In this document: in pieces, positions 1 to 7,644 of the stretch
Layout: every line of letters starts with the position of its first letter
Numbering within the stretch: position 1 is the first letter of the stretch
Assembly (NCBI GenBank): GCA_010365205.1
Contig: JAAFGU010000039.1
Coordinates: forward strand, 1 to 11,823
Length of the DNA stretch: 11,823 bases
Source of the DNA: Aromatoleum sp.
GTDB taxonomy: Bacteria > Pseudomonadota > Gammaproteobacteria > Burkholderiales > Casimicrobiaceae
Direction: 5' to 3'
The notes under the pieces: model-generated
The model's input: the letters and a program-made list of their open reading frames with translations, nothing else
Told to the model about the DNA's origin: nothing
The model's database searches: none
Position numbers and translations under genes: made by a program

Positions 1-53
1 GCACCCAGCAGCGAAGCGGCGGCGAGCAGGATGAATGCGCGCGCGCGCGGCAC
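1..53 (-). CDS. lolB: Outer-membrane lipoprotein LolB, N-terminal fragment (runs off the left edge)
   Basis: Only the first 17 codons are present, read leftwards from a GTG at 53. They encode VPRARAFILLAAASLLG and then an alanine codon at the edge. This has the shape of a lipoprotein signal peptide: a basic n-region, a hydrophobic core, and the start of a lipobox (L-G-A, with the cysteine expected just outside the window). The start lies 8 bases after the stop codon of the TPR gene, so the two are very probably co-transcribed. In many beta- and gammaproteobacteria a gene for a TPR protein of this kind directly precedes lolB. LolB is the outer-membrane receptor that takes lipoproteins from LolA and inserts them. 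The identity rests on this context plus the signal peptide, because no LolB domain is visible. There is no clear Shine-Dalgarno sequence, so translational coupling to the upstream gene is possible. Confidence 0.6.
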   Translation of the reverse strand, partial: MPRARAFILLAAASLLG

Positions 54-61
54 GGCCCGAT

Positions 62-1843
62 TCAGGGCGCGAGCCGCCGCATCGTCTCCAGCAGCACCGG
101 GTTGTCCGGCGCCGCCTTCAACTGCGATTGCCAGAGTTCATTCGCCCGTCCACGCTCACCCTTTGCCCACAGCACCTCGCCCAGATGCGCGGCGATCTCG
201 GCATCCGGACGTTCGGTCATCGCGCGGCGAAGATAGGTTTCCGCGTCGTCGAGCTTGCCCAAGCGATACAGCGCCCAGCCCATGCTGTCGAGAATGAACG
301 GATCGTCCGGCGACAGCTTGTGGGCGCGCTCGATCAGCGCGTAGCCCTCGTCGACGCGCTGGGTGCGGTCGACGAGCGTGTAGCCCAGCGCATTGAGCGC
401 GTGGGGACTTTCCGGCTTGATCTCGAGCAGTCGCCCCAGCCGGGTCTCGACAACGTCGATCTTGTCGAGCTTTTCGGCGACCATGGCCAAATCGTATAGC
501 AGGTCGGTCTGATCGGGGTGTTCAACCAGCGCCCGCGTCAGCAGGTTGTACGCACCCGAATTGTCACCGGCATCGCGCAGTAGCTGCGCCTCCGCCTGCC
601 GCACCTCGACGCGCTGCTCTATGGTCACCGCCGGCAGATCCGCGAGATAGCGCCGGGCCTCGTCCATTCGGTTCAGTTTGCCGAGCATCGCCGCCGCGCG
701 CAGCTTCGCGAGCCACCCGCGTTCGCCGTCGGGAGCCGCCTTGTAGCGCTCGTACGCAAGCTGGTAGCGCCCGGTCTCCTCGGCGATCTGCGCGAGGTAG
801 ATGTCGACGGCACCGCCTTCGCCGAAGTCGGCTTGCTTCAGTTCGGCGAACTGCGCCTCGGCGGTCGCCCAGTCCTTCATCTGCACCGACAGCACCGCCA
901 TCGCGAACTGGTACTCGCGGTTGGTTGGATCGACTTTCCACAGACGTTCGAACACGGCGCGCGCCTCGGCGTAGCGCTTCTGCTCCACCAGGAATTGCGC
1001 GAGGGCTCCGGACGCTGGCCTCGAGGTCGGCTGCGCCTGCAGGAACTCCTTCAAATAGGTCACCGCCTGGTCTGGCGACTGTTTACCGAGGATCTCGGCC
1101 TTGAGCAGCGCCGCCCGCTCCCAGCCTGGTTTGAGCGCCAGCGCGCTATCGACCGCGCGCACCGCGGCCGCCGCGGTCGCGCTGTCGGGCAGCCCCGTGC
1201 TGAATGCGGCGAGCGCTACCGCGAAATGTGCCTCCGCGAGATTCGGGTAAGGCTGGGCGAGCGACAACACCAGCCGGTAGGCCGCCACGTGGTCCGTCTC
1301 GCTGGCCAGCAAACGGTTGAGTTGCACGAAAATGTCGCCGACCGACTGGCCCGACGCCACCGCCTCGGCGAGTAAGCGTTGGAGTTCGAGTTTGAGGTCG
1401 AACGACGCAGTACCGGCATCCAGACCCCTGCCGGCGCCGCTGGCCGCCGATCCGGCAATCACCTGCCGGGGTCGCTCGGCGTCGGGTTCGAGCTCCGACC
1501 ACAACCGCGCCGACTCGACCGCGAGCGGGCGCAAGCGCGCGGCAAGCCCGATTTCGGTCGCGCGTCGCGCGAGCTTCGCGTCTCGCGTCTCGCGCGCGGC
1601 TTCAAAGTAGGCTCGCGCCGCGATTCCGGGCTCGCCCCGTTGCAATGCGATGTCACCGATCAGCAGCCGGTACATCAATTCGGCGGTAAGCCCTTCCCGG
1701 GAATCGGCGTGCGACGCCGCGGGCGGCGGATTCCGAACGAGCCCCGGGCCGAGTTCCGATTGGGCTGCGGCCGGCAACGACACCGCGGCGAGTGCCCAGC
1801 CGAGCGAGACCAGCGAAAACGGGATGCGACGAAAATCGGTCAT
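62..1843 (-). CDS. Exported tetratricopeptide-repeat protein
   Basis: This 593-residue protein opens with a basic segment (MTDFRRIPF), a hydrophobic stretch and an AAA|Q-type cleavage site near residue 27, so it should be exported to the periplasm or the outer-membrane inner face. Nearly all of the rest is helical TPR repeats. The clearest are in the last third, for example around SPHALNALGYTL, DPFILDSMGWALYRLGKLDDA and ETYLRRAMTERPDAEIAAHLGEVLWAKG. TPR arrays are protein-binding scaffolds and no catalytic motif is visible. Homologues next to lolB (PA4667-type in Pseudomonas) are thought to act in cell-envelope assembly, but their exact role is unclear. The ATG at 1843 is chosen because it gives a full signal peptide and has an AGGA 8 bases upstream. 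It is transcribed divergently from mutM and leads directly into lolB. Confidence 0.88.
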   Translation of the reverse strand: MTDFRRIPFSLVSLGWALAAVSLPAAAQSELGPGLVRNPPPAASHADSREGLTAELMYRLLIGDIALQRGEPGIAARAYFEAARETRDAKLARRATEIGLAARLRPLAVESARLWSELEPDAERPRQVIAGSAASGAGRGLDAGTASFDLKLELQRLLAEAVASGQSVGDIFVQLNRLLASETDHVAAYRLVLSLAQPYPNLAEAHFAVALAAFSTGLPDSATAAAAVRAVDSALALKPGWERAALLKAEILGKQSPDQAVTYLKEFLQAQPTSRPASGALAQFLVEQKRYAEARAVFERLWKVDPTNREYQFAMAVLSVQMKDWATAEAQFAELKQADFGEGGAVDIYLAQIAEETGRYQLAYERYKAAPDGERGWLAKLRAAAMLGKLNRMDEARRYLADLPAVTIEQRVEVRQAEAQLLRDAGDNSGAYNLLTRALVEHPDQTDLLYDLAMVAEKLDKIDVVETRLGRLLEIKPESPHALNALGYTLVDRTQRVDEGYALIERAHKLSPDDPFILDSMGWALYRLGKLDDAETYLRRAMTERPDAEIAAHLGEVLWAKGERGRANELWQSQLKAAPDNPVLLETMRRLAP

Positions 1844-1901
1844 GTGGGACGTCCTGCGGCGGATCCGGATTCCGGCACATCCGGAGGTGGGGACCGCGAA
1901 C

Positions 1902-1944
1902 CGGGGCCGCGGGTCATCTTAGGGTATATTCGGCGGCGCACCAA
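1902..1944. promoter_or_regulatory. Possible divergent promoter region between the TPR gene and mutM
   Basis: The 159 bases between the two divergent genes must contain both promoters. The only AT-rich spot is around 1915-1930. On the plus strand TATATT (1925-1930) could be a -10 element for mutM, but no good -35 lies 16-18 bases upstream. On the minus strand TAAGAT (1920-1915) with TTGGTG (1944-1939), 18 bases apart, is a weak sigma-70-like pair for the TPR gene. These are eye-read matches of about half the consensus and should be treated as tentative. Confidence 0.25.
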
Positions 1945-2002
1945 ACCCGCGGATCGGTCGTCGGAGCACACCTGTCGACGCGGGGTCCACACGATCTGCC
2001 CG

Positions 2003-2818
2003 ATGCCCGAACTCCCCGAAGTCGAAACCACGCGCCGCGGACTCGAACCGCACGCCGCCGGCCGGCGAATCGCGGCGGTTCATGTGTACGACCCGCGACT
2101 GCGTTGGCCGGTTCCCGGATCGCTTCCGAAAGTAGCGGCCGGCCGGTTGATCGACCGGATCGAGCGCCGCAGCAAGTACCTGCTGTTCCGCCTTGGCGAC
2201 GACTCGCTGCTTGTCCATTTCGGCATGACGGGGAGCCTGCGCGTCTACGATTCGCCGCCGGCCCGCCAAACGCACGACCACGTTGATATCGTGCTCGACT
2301 CTGGCGTGACGCTCCGCTACCACGACCCTCGCCGCTTCGGTGCAGTGCTTTGGGTGCGCGGTCCGCCGGAAGCGCACCCGCTCCTCGCCGCGCTCGGGCC
2401 GGAGCCTTTCGACCCGGCGTTCGACGCCGACTACCTTTGGCGCGCAACCCGCCGGCGCACGGCGGCGATCAAGCCTGCGCTGATGGACAGCCGTCTGGTC
2501 GTGGGGGTCGGCAATATCTACGCCAGCGAGTCCCTGTTCCGCGCCGGAATACGGCCGACGACGCCCGCGCAGCGGCTGTCGCGCATGCGCCTGGGGCGCC
2601 TCGTCGACCAGGTTCGCGCGACGCTCGGCGATGCGATTGCGAAGGGCGGCTCGACCTTGCGCGACTACGTCGACACCGCAGGAGAGCCGGGCTATTTCCA
2701 GCTCGACTACTTCGTTTACGGCCGCGAAGGCCAGCCGTGCCGTGTATGCGGCGCCGCAATAATCTCGGTCAGGCAGGGTGGCCGGGCGACGTCCTACTGT
2801 CGCCGCTGCCAGTGCTAG
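2003..2818 (+). CDS. mutM: Formamidopyrimidine-DNA glycosylase (8-oxoguanine repair)
   Basis: This 271-residue protein has the usual length and full motif set of MutM/Fpg. It is a bifunctional base-excision enzyme that removes 8-oxoguanine and formamidopyrimidines and nicks the DNA by beta,delta-elimination. The N-terminus MPELPEVETTRRGLEPH exposes the catalytic proline after Met removal, with the catalytic glutamate next to it. RRSKYLL carries the conserved lysine (Lys57 in E. coli numbering). HFGMTGSLR and DPRRFGA carry the residues that fill the gap left by the flipped base. GVGNIYASESLFRAGI is the helix-two-turn-helix. The C-terminus is an intact zinc finger, C-x2-C-x16-C-x2-C (residues 246-269). 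The frame is open for a further 624 bases upstream, but that part only mirrors the TPR gene; the conserved MPELPEVE fixes the start at 2003. No strong Shine-Dalgarno is visible. A dynamin-like GTPase follows 139 bases downstream on the same strand. Confidence 0.97.
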   Translation: MPELPEVETTRRGLEPHAAGRRIAAVHVYDPRLRWPVPGSLPKVAAGRLIDRIERRSKYLLFRLGDDSLLVHFGMTGSLRVYDSPPARQTHDHVDIVLDSGVTLRYHDPRRFGAVLWVRGPPEAHPLLAALGPEPFDPAFDADYLWRATRRRTAAIKPALMDSRLVVGVGNIYASESLFRAGIRPTTPAQRLSRMRLGRLVDQVRATLGDAIAKGGSTLRDYVDTAGEPGYFQLDYFVYGREGQPCRVCGAAIISVRQGGRATSYCRRCQC

Positions 2819-2946
2819 GCGGTCGACGAAGACCCCGTGATCTGATCCGCGATTTTCGGCACGGGAAATGCTTGCGTCGTCCGTGGTAGATTGCGATCCC
2901 CGAATCCGGCACGTACCGCCCCGCGGCGCGGCCTTCAGGTCATGGC

Positions 2947-2953
2947 AGGAGAG
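2947..2953 (+). promoter_or_regulatory. Ribosome binding site that fixes the dynamin-like gene start
   Basis: AGGAGAG sits with its AGGAG core 6 bases before the ATG at 2958. An in-frame ATG at 2868 has no comparable site, and the extra 30 residues it would add look like non-coding translation, so 2958 is preferred. Confidence 0.75.
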
Positions 2954-2957
2954 CGGC

Positions 2958-4925
2958 ATGGTGCAGTCGCGCGACCTTGCAGCCCGCTTCGAAGCCTACA
3001 GCGATTGGCGGCGGCGGCTGTCGTCCGGCATTTCGGCGCTGCACCAGTGGCTCGCCGAGCAGGACCTCGCCGACGCCCAGATCGACCTCAAAGTTCAGCG
3101 TCTTCTCGAGCGCCTGCATCAGGACAAGCTGGTCGTCGCATTCGTCGCGGAGTTCTCGCGCGGCAAGTCGGAGCTCATCAACGCGATCTTCTTCGCCGAT
3201 TTCGGCCAGCGGCTGTTGCCGTCGTCGGCCGGGCGCACCACGATGTGTCCGACCGAACTTCTGTACGACGCCAGCCGCGCGCCCTCGATTCGTCTGCTGC
3301 CGATCGAGACGCGGCTCAAGGACGCGACGGTCTCCGATTTCAAGAATTACGCCGACGAATGGGTGACGATCCCGCTCGAGCTGTCGTCGGCCGAGAAGAT
3401 GAGCGAAGCGCTTGGCCGAGTGAGTCAGGTCAAACGCGTGCCGATCGCGCTCGCCCGCAAGTACGGCCTCTACGACGACGAGGACATTTTCGCGACGATC
3501 GAAAGCGAGGACGAGGGCGCTATCGACATCCCGTGCTGGCGCCATGCGGTGATCAACTTCCCGCACCCGCTGCTCCAGCAGGGGCTCGTGATCCTCGACA
3601 CGCCGGGCCTCAACGCCATCGGCACAGAGCCGGAACTCACGCTGAACCTGCTCCCGAACGCGCACGCGGTGCTGTTCATTCTCGCCGCCGACGCCGGCGT
3701 CACGAAAACCGACCTCGACGTGTGGAACCAGCATCTCGCCGGCGAGGATCCGGCGCAGAAGTCGGGACGCATCGCGATCCTGAACAAGATCGACGGACTG
3801 TGGGATGAGTTGAAACCCGAGCGCGAGGTGGTCGCCGAAATCGACCGCCAGGTGAAGTCGTCGGCACTTCTGCTTGGCCTGCCGCCGACGCAGGTGTACG
3901 CGGTATCCGCGCAGAAGGGGCTGCTCGCGAAGGTCAATGGCGACGATGCGCTGCTTGCGAAAAGCCGCCTGCCCGTGCTCGAGGAGGCGCTCTCGCGCAA
4001 GCTCATTCCGGCGAAGCGGGACATCGTCGGCGCGGCGACGCGATCGGAGGTGCGGGCGCTTGCTTCCGGCGTGCGCTTGATCCTCGACGCGCGGGCGGCC
4101 GGCATCGCCGAGCAGCTTGCCGAGCTTCGCGCGCTGCGCGGCAAGAACCAGGACGTCGTCGAGCACATGATGGCGCGGGTGCGCGAGGAGAAGGATCTGT
4201 TCGAAAAGGGCCTGCAGCGTTTCACCGCTCTGCGCACCGTATTCTCCGATCAGACCAACAAGCTGCTCGACAACATCGGTCTCGACGCGCTGCGCGCGAA
4301 CGCTGGGCGGACACGGCGGAATATCGAGAGCAGCCCGTTCACCAAGGGCGTGCGCGGCGCAATGAACGACTTCTTCGCGTCGATCCGCGGCGACTTCGAG
4401 CAGGCCGCACGGCAATCGGCCGAAATTCACGAAATGATGCTCGCGATGTACGCGCGAGTCGGCAAGGAGCACGGCCTCGAGCGCTTTGCGCCACCGCCGT
4501 ATTCGATGCTGAAGTACCAGAAGGAGATCGACCGGCTGGAGCGCGCCTACAACCAGCATTTCAACACGCTGTGGAACATGGTCAGCAAGGCCAAGTTCGC
4601 GCTGATGAAACGCTTCTTCGAGACGATAGCGTCGCGCGTCAAGCACGTCTACGACATCGCGAATCGCGACGTCGAAAGCTGGTTGAAATCGGTGATGGCG
4701 CCGCTCGAGACGCAGGTAAAGGAACACCATCTGCAACTGCGCCGCCGCCTCGAAAGCATCAAGCGAATCCACCGGGCGAGCGGAGAGCTCGAGGAGCGCG
4801 TGGCTGAGCTCGAGCAATCCGAGGAAGCCCTTGCCGCCCAGATCGAGGCGCTCGAGCGGAAAATCGCGGCGATCGACTTCATCATCGAGCAGCCCGACGC
4901 GCTGCCCAGGGCTGCCAACGCCTGA
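2958..4925 (+). CDS. Dynamin-like large GTPase
   Basis: This 655-residue protein has an N-terminal GTPase domain followed by a long helical region, the architecture of bacterial dynamin-like proteins. These act in membrane remodelling or protection in the few cases studied. The G motifs are in order: P-loop AEFSRGKS (64-71), switch threonines in GRTTMCPTEL (94-95), DTPGL (214-218), NKID (276-279) and SAQKG (317-321). The EFSRGKSELINAI block is typical of dynamin-type rather than Era-type GTPases. Residues 360-605 are almost wholly helical and charged, with no obvious transmembrane segment, so membrane binding would have to be peripheral. Residues 608-640 form a heptad-like coiled coil. The first glycine of the P-loop is alanine. 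Bacterial dynamins often come as adjacent pairs, but this one is alone. It is co-directional with mutM and has its own Shine-Dalgarno, so it may be transcribed separately. The precise function is unknown. Confidence 0.88.
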   Translation: MVQSRDLAARFEAYSDWRRRLSSGISALHQWLAEQDLADAQIDLKVQRLLERLHQDKLVVAFVAEFSRGKSELINAIFFADFGQRLLPSSAGRTTMCPTELLYDASRAPSIRLLPIETRLKDATVSDFKNYADEWVTIPLELSSAEKMSEALGRVSQVKRVPIALARKYGLYDDEDIFATIESEDEGAIDIPCWRHAVINFPHPLLQQGLVILDTPGLNAIGTEPELTLNLLPNAHAVLFILAADAGVTKTDLDVWNQHLAGEDPAQKSGRIAILNKIDGLWDELKPEREVVAEIDRQVKSSALLLGLPPTQVYAVSAQKGLLAKVNGDDALLAKSRLPVLEEALSRKLIPAKRDIVGAATRSEVRALASGVRLILDARAAGIAEQLAELRALRGKNQDVVEHMMARVREEKDLFEKGLQRFTALRTVFSDQTNKLLDNIGLDALRANAGRTRRNIESSPFTKGVRGAMNDFFASIRGDFEQAARQSAEIHEMMLAMYARVGKEHGLERFAPPPYSMLKYQKEIDRLERAYNQHFNTLWNMVSKAKFALMKRFFETIASRVKHVYDIANRDVESWLKSVMAPLETQVKEHHLQLRRRLESIKRIHRASGELEERVAELEQSEEALAAQIEALERKIAAIDFIIEQPDALPRAANA

Positions 4926-4944
4926 CCCGGTTTGCGGGAAGAGG

Positions 4945-4966
4945 ACGATCCCGCGCGGGATCGTTT
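4945..4966 (+). terminator. Palindromic terminator after the dynamin-like gene
   Basis: A perfect 20-base palindrome begins 19 bases after the stop codon. The arms ACGATCCC and GGGATCGT enclose GCGC, and three T residues follow on the plus strand. It lies between convergent genes and could stop transcription arriving from the left. The T tract is short, so its strength is uncertain. The remaining bases up to the ferredoxin gene (about 4967-5121) show nothing recognisable. Confidence 0.55.
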
Positions 4967-5121
4967 CACGGCTTTACAACGGGCCGCCGTGGCCTGCTGT
5001 TCGGGTAGCCGTCGACTCGCGCCGCCGAGCGTGAGACCGATCGCAGCGCGACGCGGCGGGCACCGCATCGCCACCATCGGTCGGCGCGATCGATGGCGGC
5101 GCGGACCGTCTCCCGCCCCTC

Positions 5122-5403
5122 TCAGCCACGGCTGCCGTCGGATGTCAGCGCTTTCTTCGCGGCCATCAGTCCTTCGTATTTCCGCTGCAGCACGTCCCGG
5201 GTCTCGGTGTAGTCCGGATTGACGGGGATGCAATCCACCGGGCACACCTCAACGCATTGCGGCGTGTCGAAATGTCCGACGCATTCGGTGCATTTTTTCG
5301 GATCGATGACGTAAATCTCGAGCCCCTGGGAGATCGCGTCGTTTGGGCACTCGGGTTCGCAAACGTCGCAATTGATGCATTCGTCGGTGATCAGCAGCGC
5401 CAT
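5122..5403 (-). CDS. yfhL: 2[4Fe-4S] ferredoxin, YfhL / Allochromatium type
   Basis: This is a 93-residue electron carrier with two [4Fe-4S] cluster motifs. The first is C9-x2-C12-x2-C15-x3-C19-P. The second is C38-x2-C41-x8-C50-x3-C54-P with a further Cys58. The eight-residue spacing between the second and third cysteines of the second motif, and the C-terminal extension past residue 60 that ends in a charged helix, mark the Allochromatium vinosum / YfhL ferredoxin subgroup rather than the clostridial type. Such proteins are cytoplasmic and have low redox potentials; their partners are mostly unknown. The gene lies 58 bases downstream of coaD on the same strand, an order common in betaproteobacteria, and is probably the last gene of an rsmD–coaD–ferredoxin unit. 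There is no obvious ribosome binding site before the ATG at 5403, but the MALLITDECINC start is typical of the family. Confidence 0.93.
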   Translation of the reverse strand: MALLITDECINCDVCEPECPNDAISQGLEIYVIDPKKCTECVGHFDTPQCVEVCPVDCIPVNPDYTETRDVLQRKYEGLMAAKKALTSDGSRG

Positions 5404-5461
5404 GGCAACGAGTGCGGTTCAGGAGGGCATGGCCGGCGAGCCGGAAGATCGCGTCCGGCGG

Positions 5462-5950
5462 TCATTCCCGCGCGGCGGCGAATTTCGCGCTGAGCCGCGC
5501 GTGGACGATCGGGTGCACGAACTGCGAGACGTCGCCCCCGAATCGGGCGATCTCGCGAACGATCGTGGCCGACACGAACGTGTATTGCTCGGACGGAGTC
5601 AGAAAGAGGGTTTCGACCTCGGGATAGAGGTTGCGGTTCATTCCCGCCATCTGGAACTCGTATTCGAAATCCGACACCGCCCGCAGGCCGCGCAGAATCA
5701 CCCTTCCGCCCTGGGCATGGACGAAGTCCATCAGCAGCGCGGAAAAGGAGGCGACCTCGACGTTCGCCAGCGGCGCCAGCACCGCGCGTGCCATGTCGAC
5801 CCGCTCGGCGGCCGAAAACAGCGGCCGCTTCGACTCGCTGTCGGCAACTCCGACGACGACGCGGCTGAAGAGGCGCGCCGCGCGCCGGACGATGTCCTCG
5901 TGCCCGCGCGTGAGCGGATCGAACGTGCCGGGATAGACGACGGTGAGCAT
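5462..5950 (-). CDS. coaD: Phosphopantetheine adenylyltransferase (coenzyme A synthesis)
   Basis: This 162-residue enzyme transfers AMP from ATP to 4'-phosphopantetheine, giving dephospho-CoA, the penultimate step of CoA synthesis in the cytoplasm. It has the usual CoaD length and signatures. YPGTFDPLTRGH (6-17) contains the nucleotidyltransferase T/HxGH motif that contacts the ATP phosphates. SESKRPLF carries the conserved Lys41. RVILRGLRAVSDFEYEFQMAGMNR (83-106) is the pantetheine-binding block. TFVSATIVRE (124-133) is the C-terminal ATP-binding motif. The frame is open a further 195 bases upstream, but MLTVVYPGTFDP is the conserved N-terminus, so the ATG at 5950 is the start. It lies 23 bases after the rsmD stop codon, consistent with one operon. 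rsmD–coaD adjacency is widespread in proteobacteria and in other phyla. Confidence 0.97.
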   Translation of the reverse strand: MLTVVYPGTFDPLTRGHEDIVRRAARLFSRVVVGVADSESKRPLFSAAERVDMARAVLAPLANVEVASFSALLMDFVHAQGGRVILRGLRAVSDFEYEFQMAGMNRNLYPEVETLFLTPSEQYTFVSATIVREIARFGGDVSQFVHPIVHARLSAKFAAARE

Positions 5951-5973
5951 GGGTTCGAGGTGCCGCCTGCAGA

Positions 5974-6537
5974 CTAGCCCGCGGGCGAATCCGCGAGGGC
6001 AAAAAGATGATAATGCACCTGCCCCGCCTTGTCGCGGCGCCACGGGACGAGCGGCGGCGACGGCTCCAGAGCGTGCCCCGCTTCGGCATAGACGAAACCG
6101 CCGGCTGCGAGCTTCCCCGCACACGCCGGCAGCAGCCAGGGCCACGGGTCGTCGCCAAACGGCGGGTCGGCGAATATCACGTCGAACGTTCGCGTTTCCT
6201 GCGCGAGATACGACTGCGCATCGGCAACGTGCGATTCGAGGCTGTCGGCGCCCAAAGCCTCGCCGGTGGCGCGCAGCGTGGCGATCGCGGCGCGGCTCTT
6301 GTCGACGGCTACCGCGAGCGCCGCGCCGCGCGACGCGGCTTCGAGCGACAGTGCACCGCTGCCCGCAAACAGATCAAGGCAACGCTTGCCCGTCAATTCC
6401 TGTCCGAGCCAGTTGAACAGCGTCTCGCGCACCCGGTCGGGTGTGGGCCGCAGTCCCTCCACCGAGAGGAAGCGGATCACCCGCCCGCGCCAGGCCCCGC
6501 CGATGATACGGATGCGATTTGCGGATGGGGAGGGCAT
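5974..6537 (-). CDS. rsmD: 16S rRNA (guanine-966-N2)-methyltransferase
   Basis: This is a 187-residue SAM-dependent methyltransferase that modifies G966 of 16S rRNA in the assembled 30S subunit. The N-terminus has the RsmD block NRIRIIGGAWRGRVIRF (7-23), followed by LRPTPDRVRETLFNWL (29-44). Motif I for SAM binding is CLDLFAGSGALSLEAASRGA (53-72). The catalytic [ND]PPF motif is DPPF at 124-127. Length and motif spacing match the family. The reading frame stays open far upstream only because it mirrors ftsY on the other strand. The ATG at 6537 is the first plausible start before the conserved block. No clear Shine-Dalgarno is visible. It is the first gene of the rsmD–coaD–ferredoxin unit and is divergent from ftsY, as in E. 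coli. Confidence 0.95.
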   Translation of the reverse strand: MPSPSANRIRIIGGAWRGRVIRFLSVEGLRPTPDRVRETLFNWLGQELTGKRCLDLFAGSGALSLEAASRGAALAVAVDKSRAAIATLRATGEALGADSLESHVADAQSYLAQETRTFDVIFADPPFGDDPWPWLLPACAGKLAAGGFVYAEAGHALEPSPPLVPWRRDKAGQVHYHLFALADSPAG

Positions 6538-6603
6538 GGGTCGGCAGCAAGAAAAGGGGCGAATCGCACGGAGATTCCGCGGTAGCGGTGCCGGACAGGT
6601 AAA

Positions 6604-6609
6604 ATTATA
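6604..6609 (-). promoter_or_regulatory. Candidate -10 element for the rsmD operon
   Basis: A perfect TATAAT reads leftwards at 6609-6604, about 67 bases before the rsmD start codon and in the only AT-rich patch of the divergent rsmD/ftsY spacer. No convincing -35 box lies 16-18 bases further upstream, so this is a suggestion only. The same patch read on the plus strand (TAAAAT, 6600-6605) could serve ftsY, also without a good -35. Confidence 0.35.
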
Positions 6610-6684
6610 GCCGCGCCACCGTGCGGACTGCTTCCGCTGGTGCGAGCGCCTCCCGCTTCCCGCCTTCTGCCTTCCGACCCTTCG

Positions 6685-7644
6685 ATGTTCGACCTGTTCA
6701 AGCGCACCCTCCCCGAGGGAAGCCCCGCGTCCAACGGACAGAAGAAGGGCTGGTCCGAGCGGCTGACGTCGGGGCTCGCGAAGTCGCGCGAGACGTTCAC
6801 CGGGGTGTTTGGCAGTGCCTTCGGTCGAAAACCGCTCGACGACGAGACGCTCGATGCACTCGAAACGGCGCTGATCGGCGCGGACGTGGGAATGCCAGCG
6901 ACGGTGCATCTTCTCGACGATCTCAATACCCGCTGGAAACGCGCCGGAGGCGAAGGCGACCCGAAGGCGATGCTCAAGGCCTGCCTGCTCGATCTGCTCG
7001 CGCCGCTCGAGAAGCCGCTGGTCGTCACGGAGGCGCGCCCGTTCGTCATCATGCTGGCGGGGGTCAATGGCGCCGGCAAGACGACCTCGATCGGCAAACT
7101 CGCGAAACATTTTCAGGCGCAGGGACTGTCCGTTCTGCTGGCGGCGGGCGACACATTCCGCGCCGCGGCGCGCGAGCAGCTCACGGTATGGGGCGAGCGC
7201 AATGCCGTCGCGGTGATCGCGCAGGACGGCGGCGATCCGGGCGCCGTGATGTTCGACGCGATCGCGGCGGCAAAGGCGCGCGGCATCGACGTGGTTCTCG
7301 CCGATACCGCGGGGCGGCTCCCGACGCAGATCAACCTGATGGACGAGATCCGCAAGGTGCGCCGCGTGATCCAGAAGGCCCAACCGTCGGCGCCGCATGA
7401 AACCTTGCTGGTGCTCGACGCGAACACGGGGCAGAACGGTCTCGCCCAGGTGACGGCGTTCGACGATGCGCTGGCGCTGACCGGTCTCGTGATGACCAAG
7501 CTCGACGGAAGCGCCAAGGGCGGCGTTGTGGCGGCGATCGCCAAGCAGCACCCGATCCCGCTGCGATTCATCGGCGTCGGCGAAGGCGTGGACGATTTGA
7601 AACCCTTCGTCGCCGCTGATTTCGTCGACGCGCTCGTCGGTTGA
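6685..7644 (+). CDS. ftsY: Signal recognition particle receptor FtsY
   Basis: This 319-residue SRP-type GTPase docks SRP–ribosome complexes at the inner membrane and hands nascent membrane proteins to the Sec translocon. The NG domain is complete: P-loop GVNGAGKTT (126-134), the SRP-family insertion motif DTFRAAAREQL (156-166), DTAGRL (207-212), TKLDGSAKGG (271-280) and the closing FIGVGEGVDDLKPF (295-308), which is specific to FtsY. The N-terminal part is short: an amphipathic MFDLFKR followed by only about 40 residues before the N domain. The long acidic A domain of E. coli FtsY (497 residues in total) is therefore absent, as in many other bacteria. The start at 6685 is chosen for MFDLFKR; a GTG at 6640 is possible but adds an unlikely segment. 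It is divergent from rsmD. Downstream lies a long gap and then rpoH, without ftsE or ftsX. Confidence 0.97.
   Translation: MFDLFKRTLPEGSPASNGQKKGWSERLTSGLAKSRETFTGVFGSAFGRKPLDDETLDALETALIGADVGMPATVHLLDDLNTRWKRAGGEGDPKAMLKACLLDLLAPLEKPLVVTEARPFVIMLAGVNGAGKTTSIGKLAKHFQAQGLSVLLAAGDTFRAAAREQLTVWGERNAVAVIAQDGGDPGAVMFDAIAAAKARGIDVVLADTAGRLPTQINLMDEIRKVRRVIQKAQPSAPHETLLVLDANTGQNGLAQVTAFDDALALTGLVMTKLDGSAKGGVVAAIAKQHPIPLRFIGVGEGVDDLKPFVAADFVDALVG

Noticed and set aside
1561..1600. Repeated TCTCGCG / CGCGAG stretches as a possible direct-repeat array
   Set aside because: The repeats lie inside the TPR coding sequence, encode Arg/Glu/Ala-rich helices, and are explained by GC-rich codon use.
1379..2002. 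Long N-terminal extension of the mutM frame (total 479 codons open)
   Set aside because: The extra part only mirrors the TPR gene on the other strand, and the conserved MPELPEVE start of MutM, with its catalytic proline, is at 2003.
2940..4817. A 625-codon open frame on the minus strand opposite the dynamin-like gene
   Set aside because: It is a GC-driven mirror of the plus-strand gene: His/Arg/Leu/Val-rich with no recognisable domain, while the plus strand has all dynamin G motifs and a good ribosome binding site.
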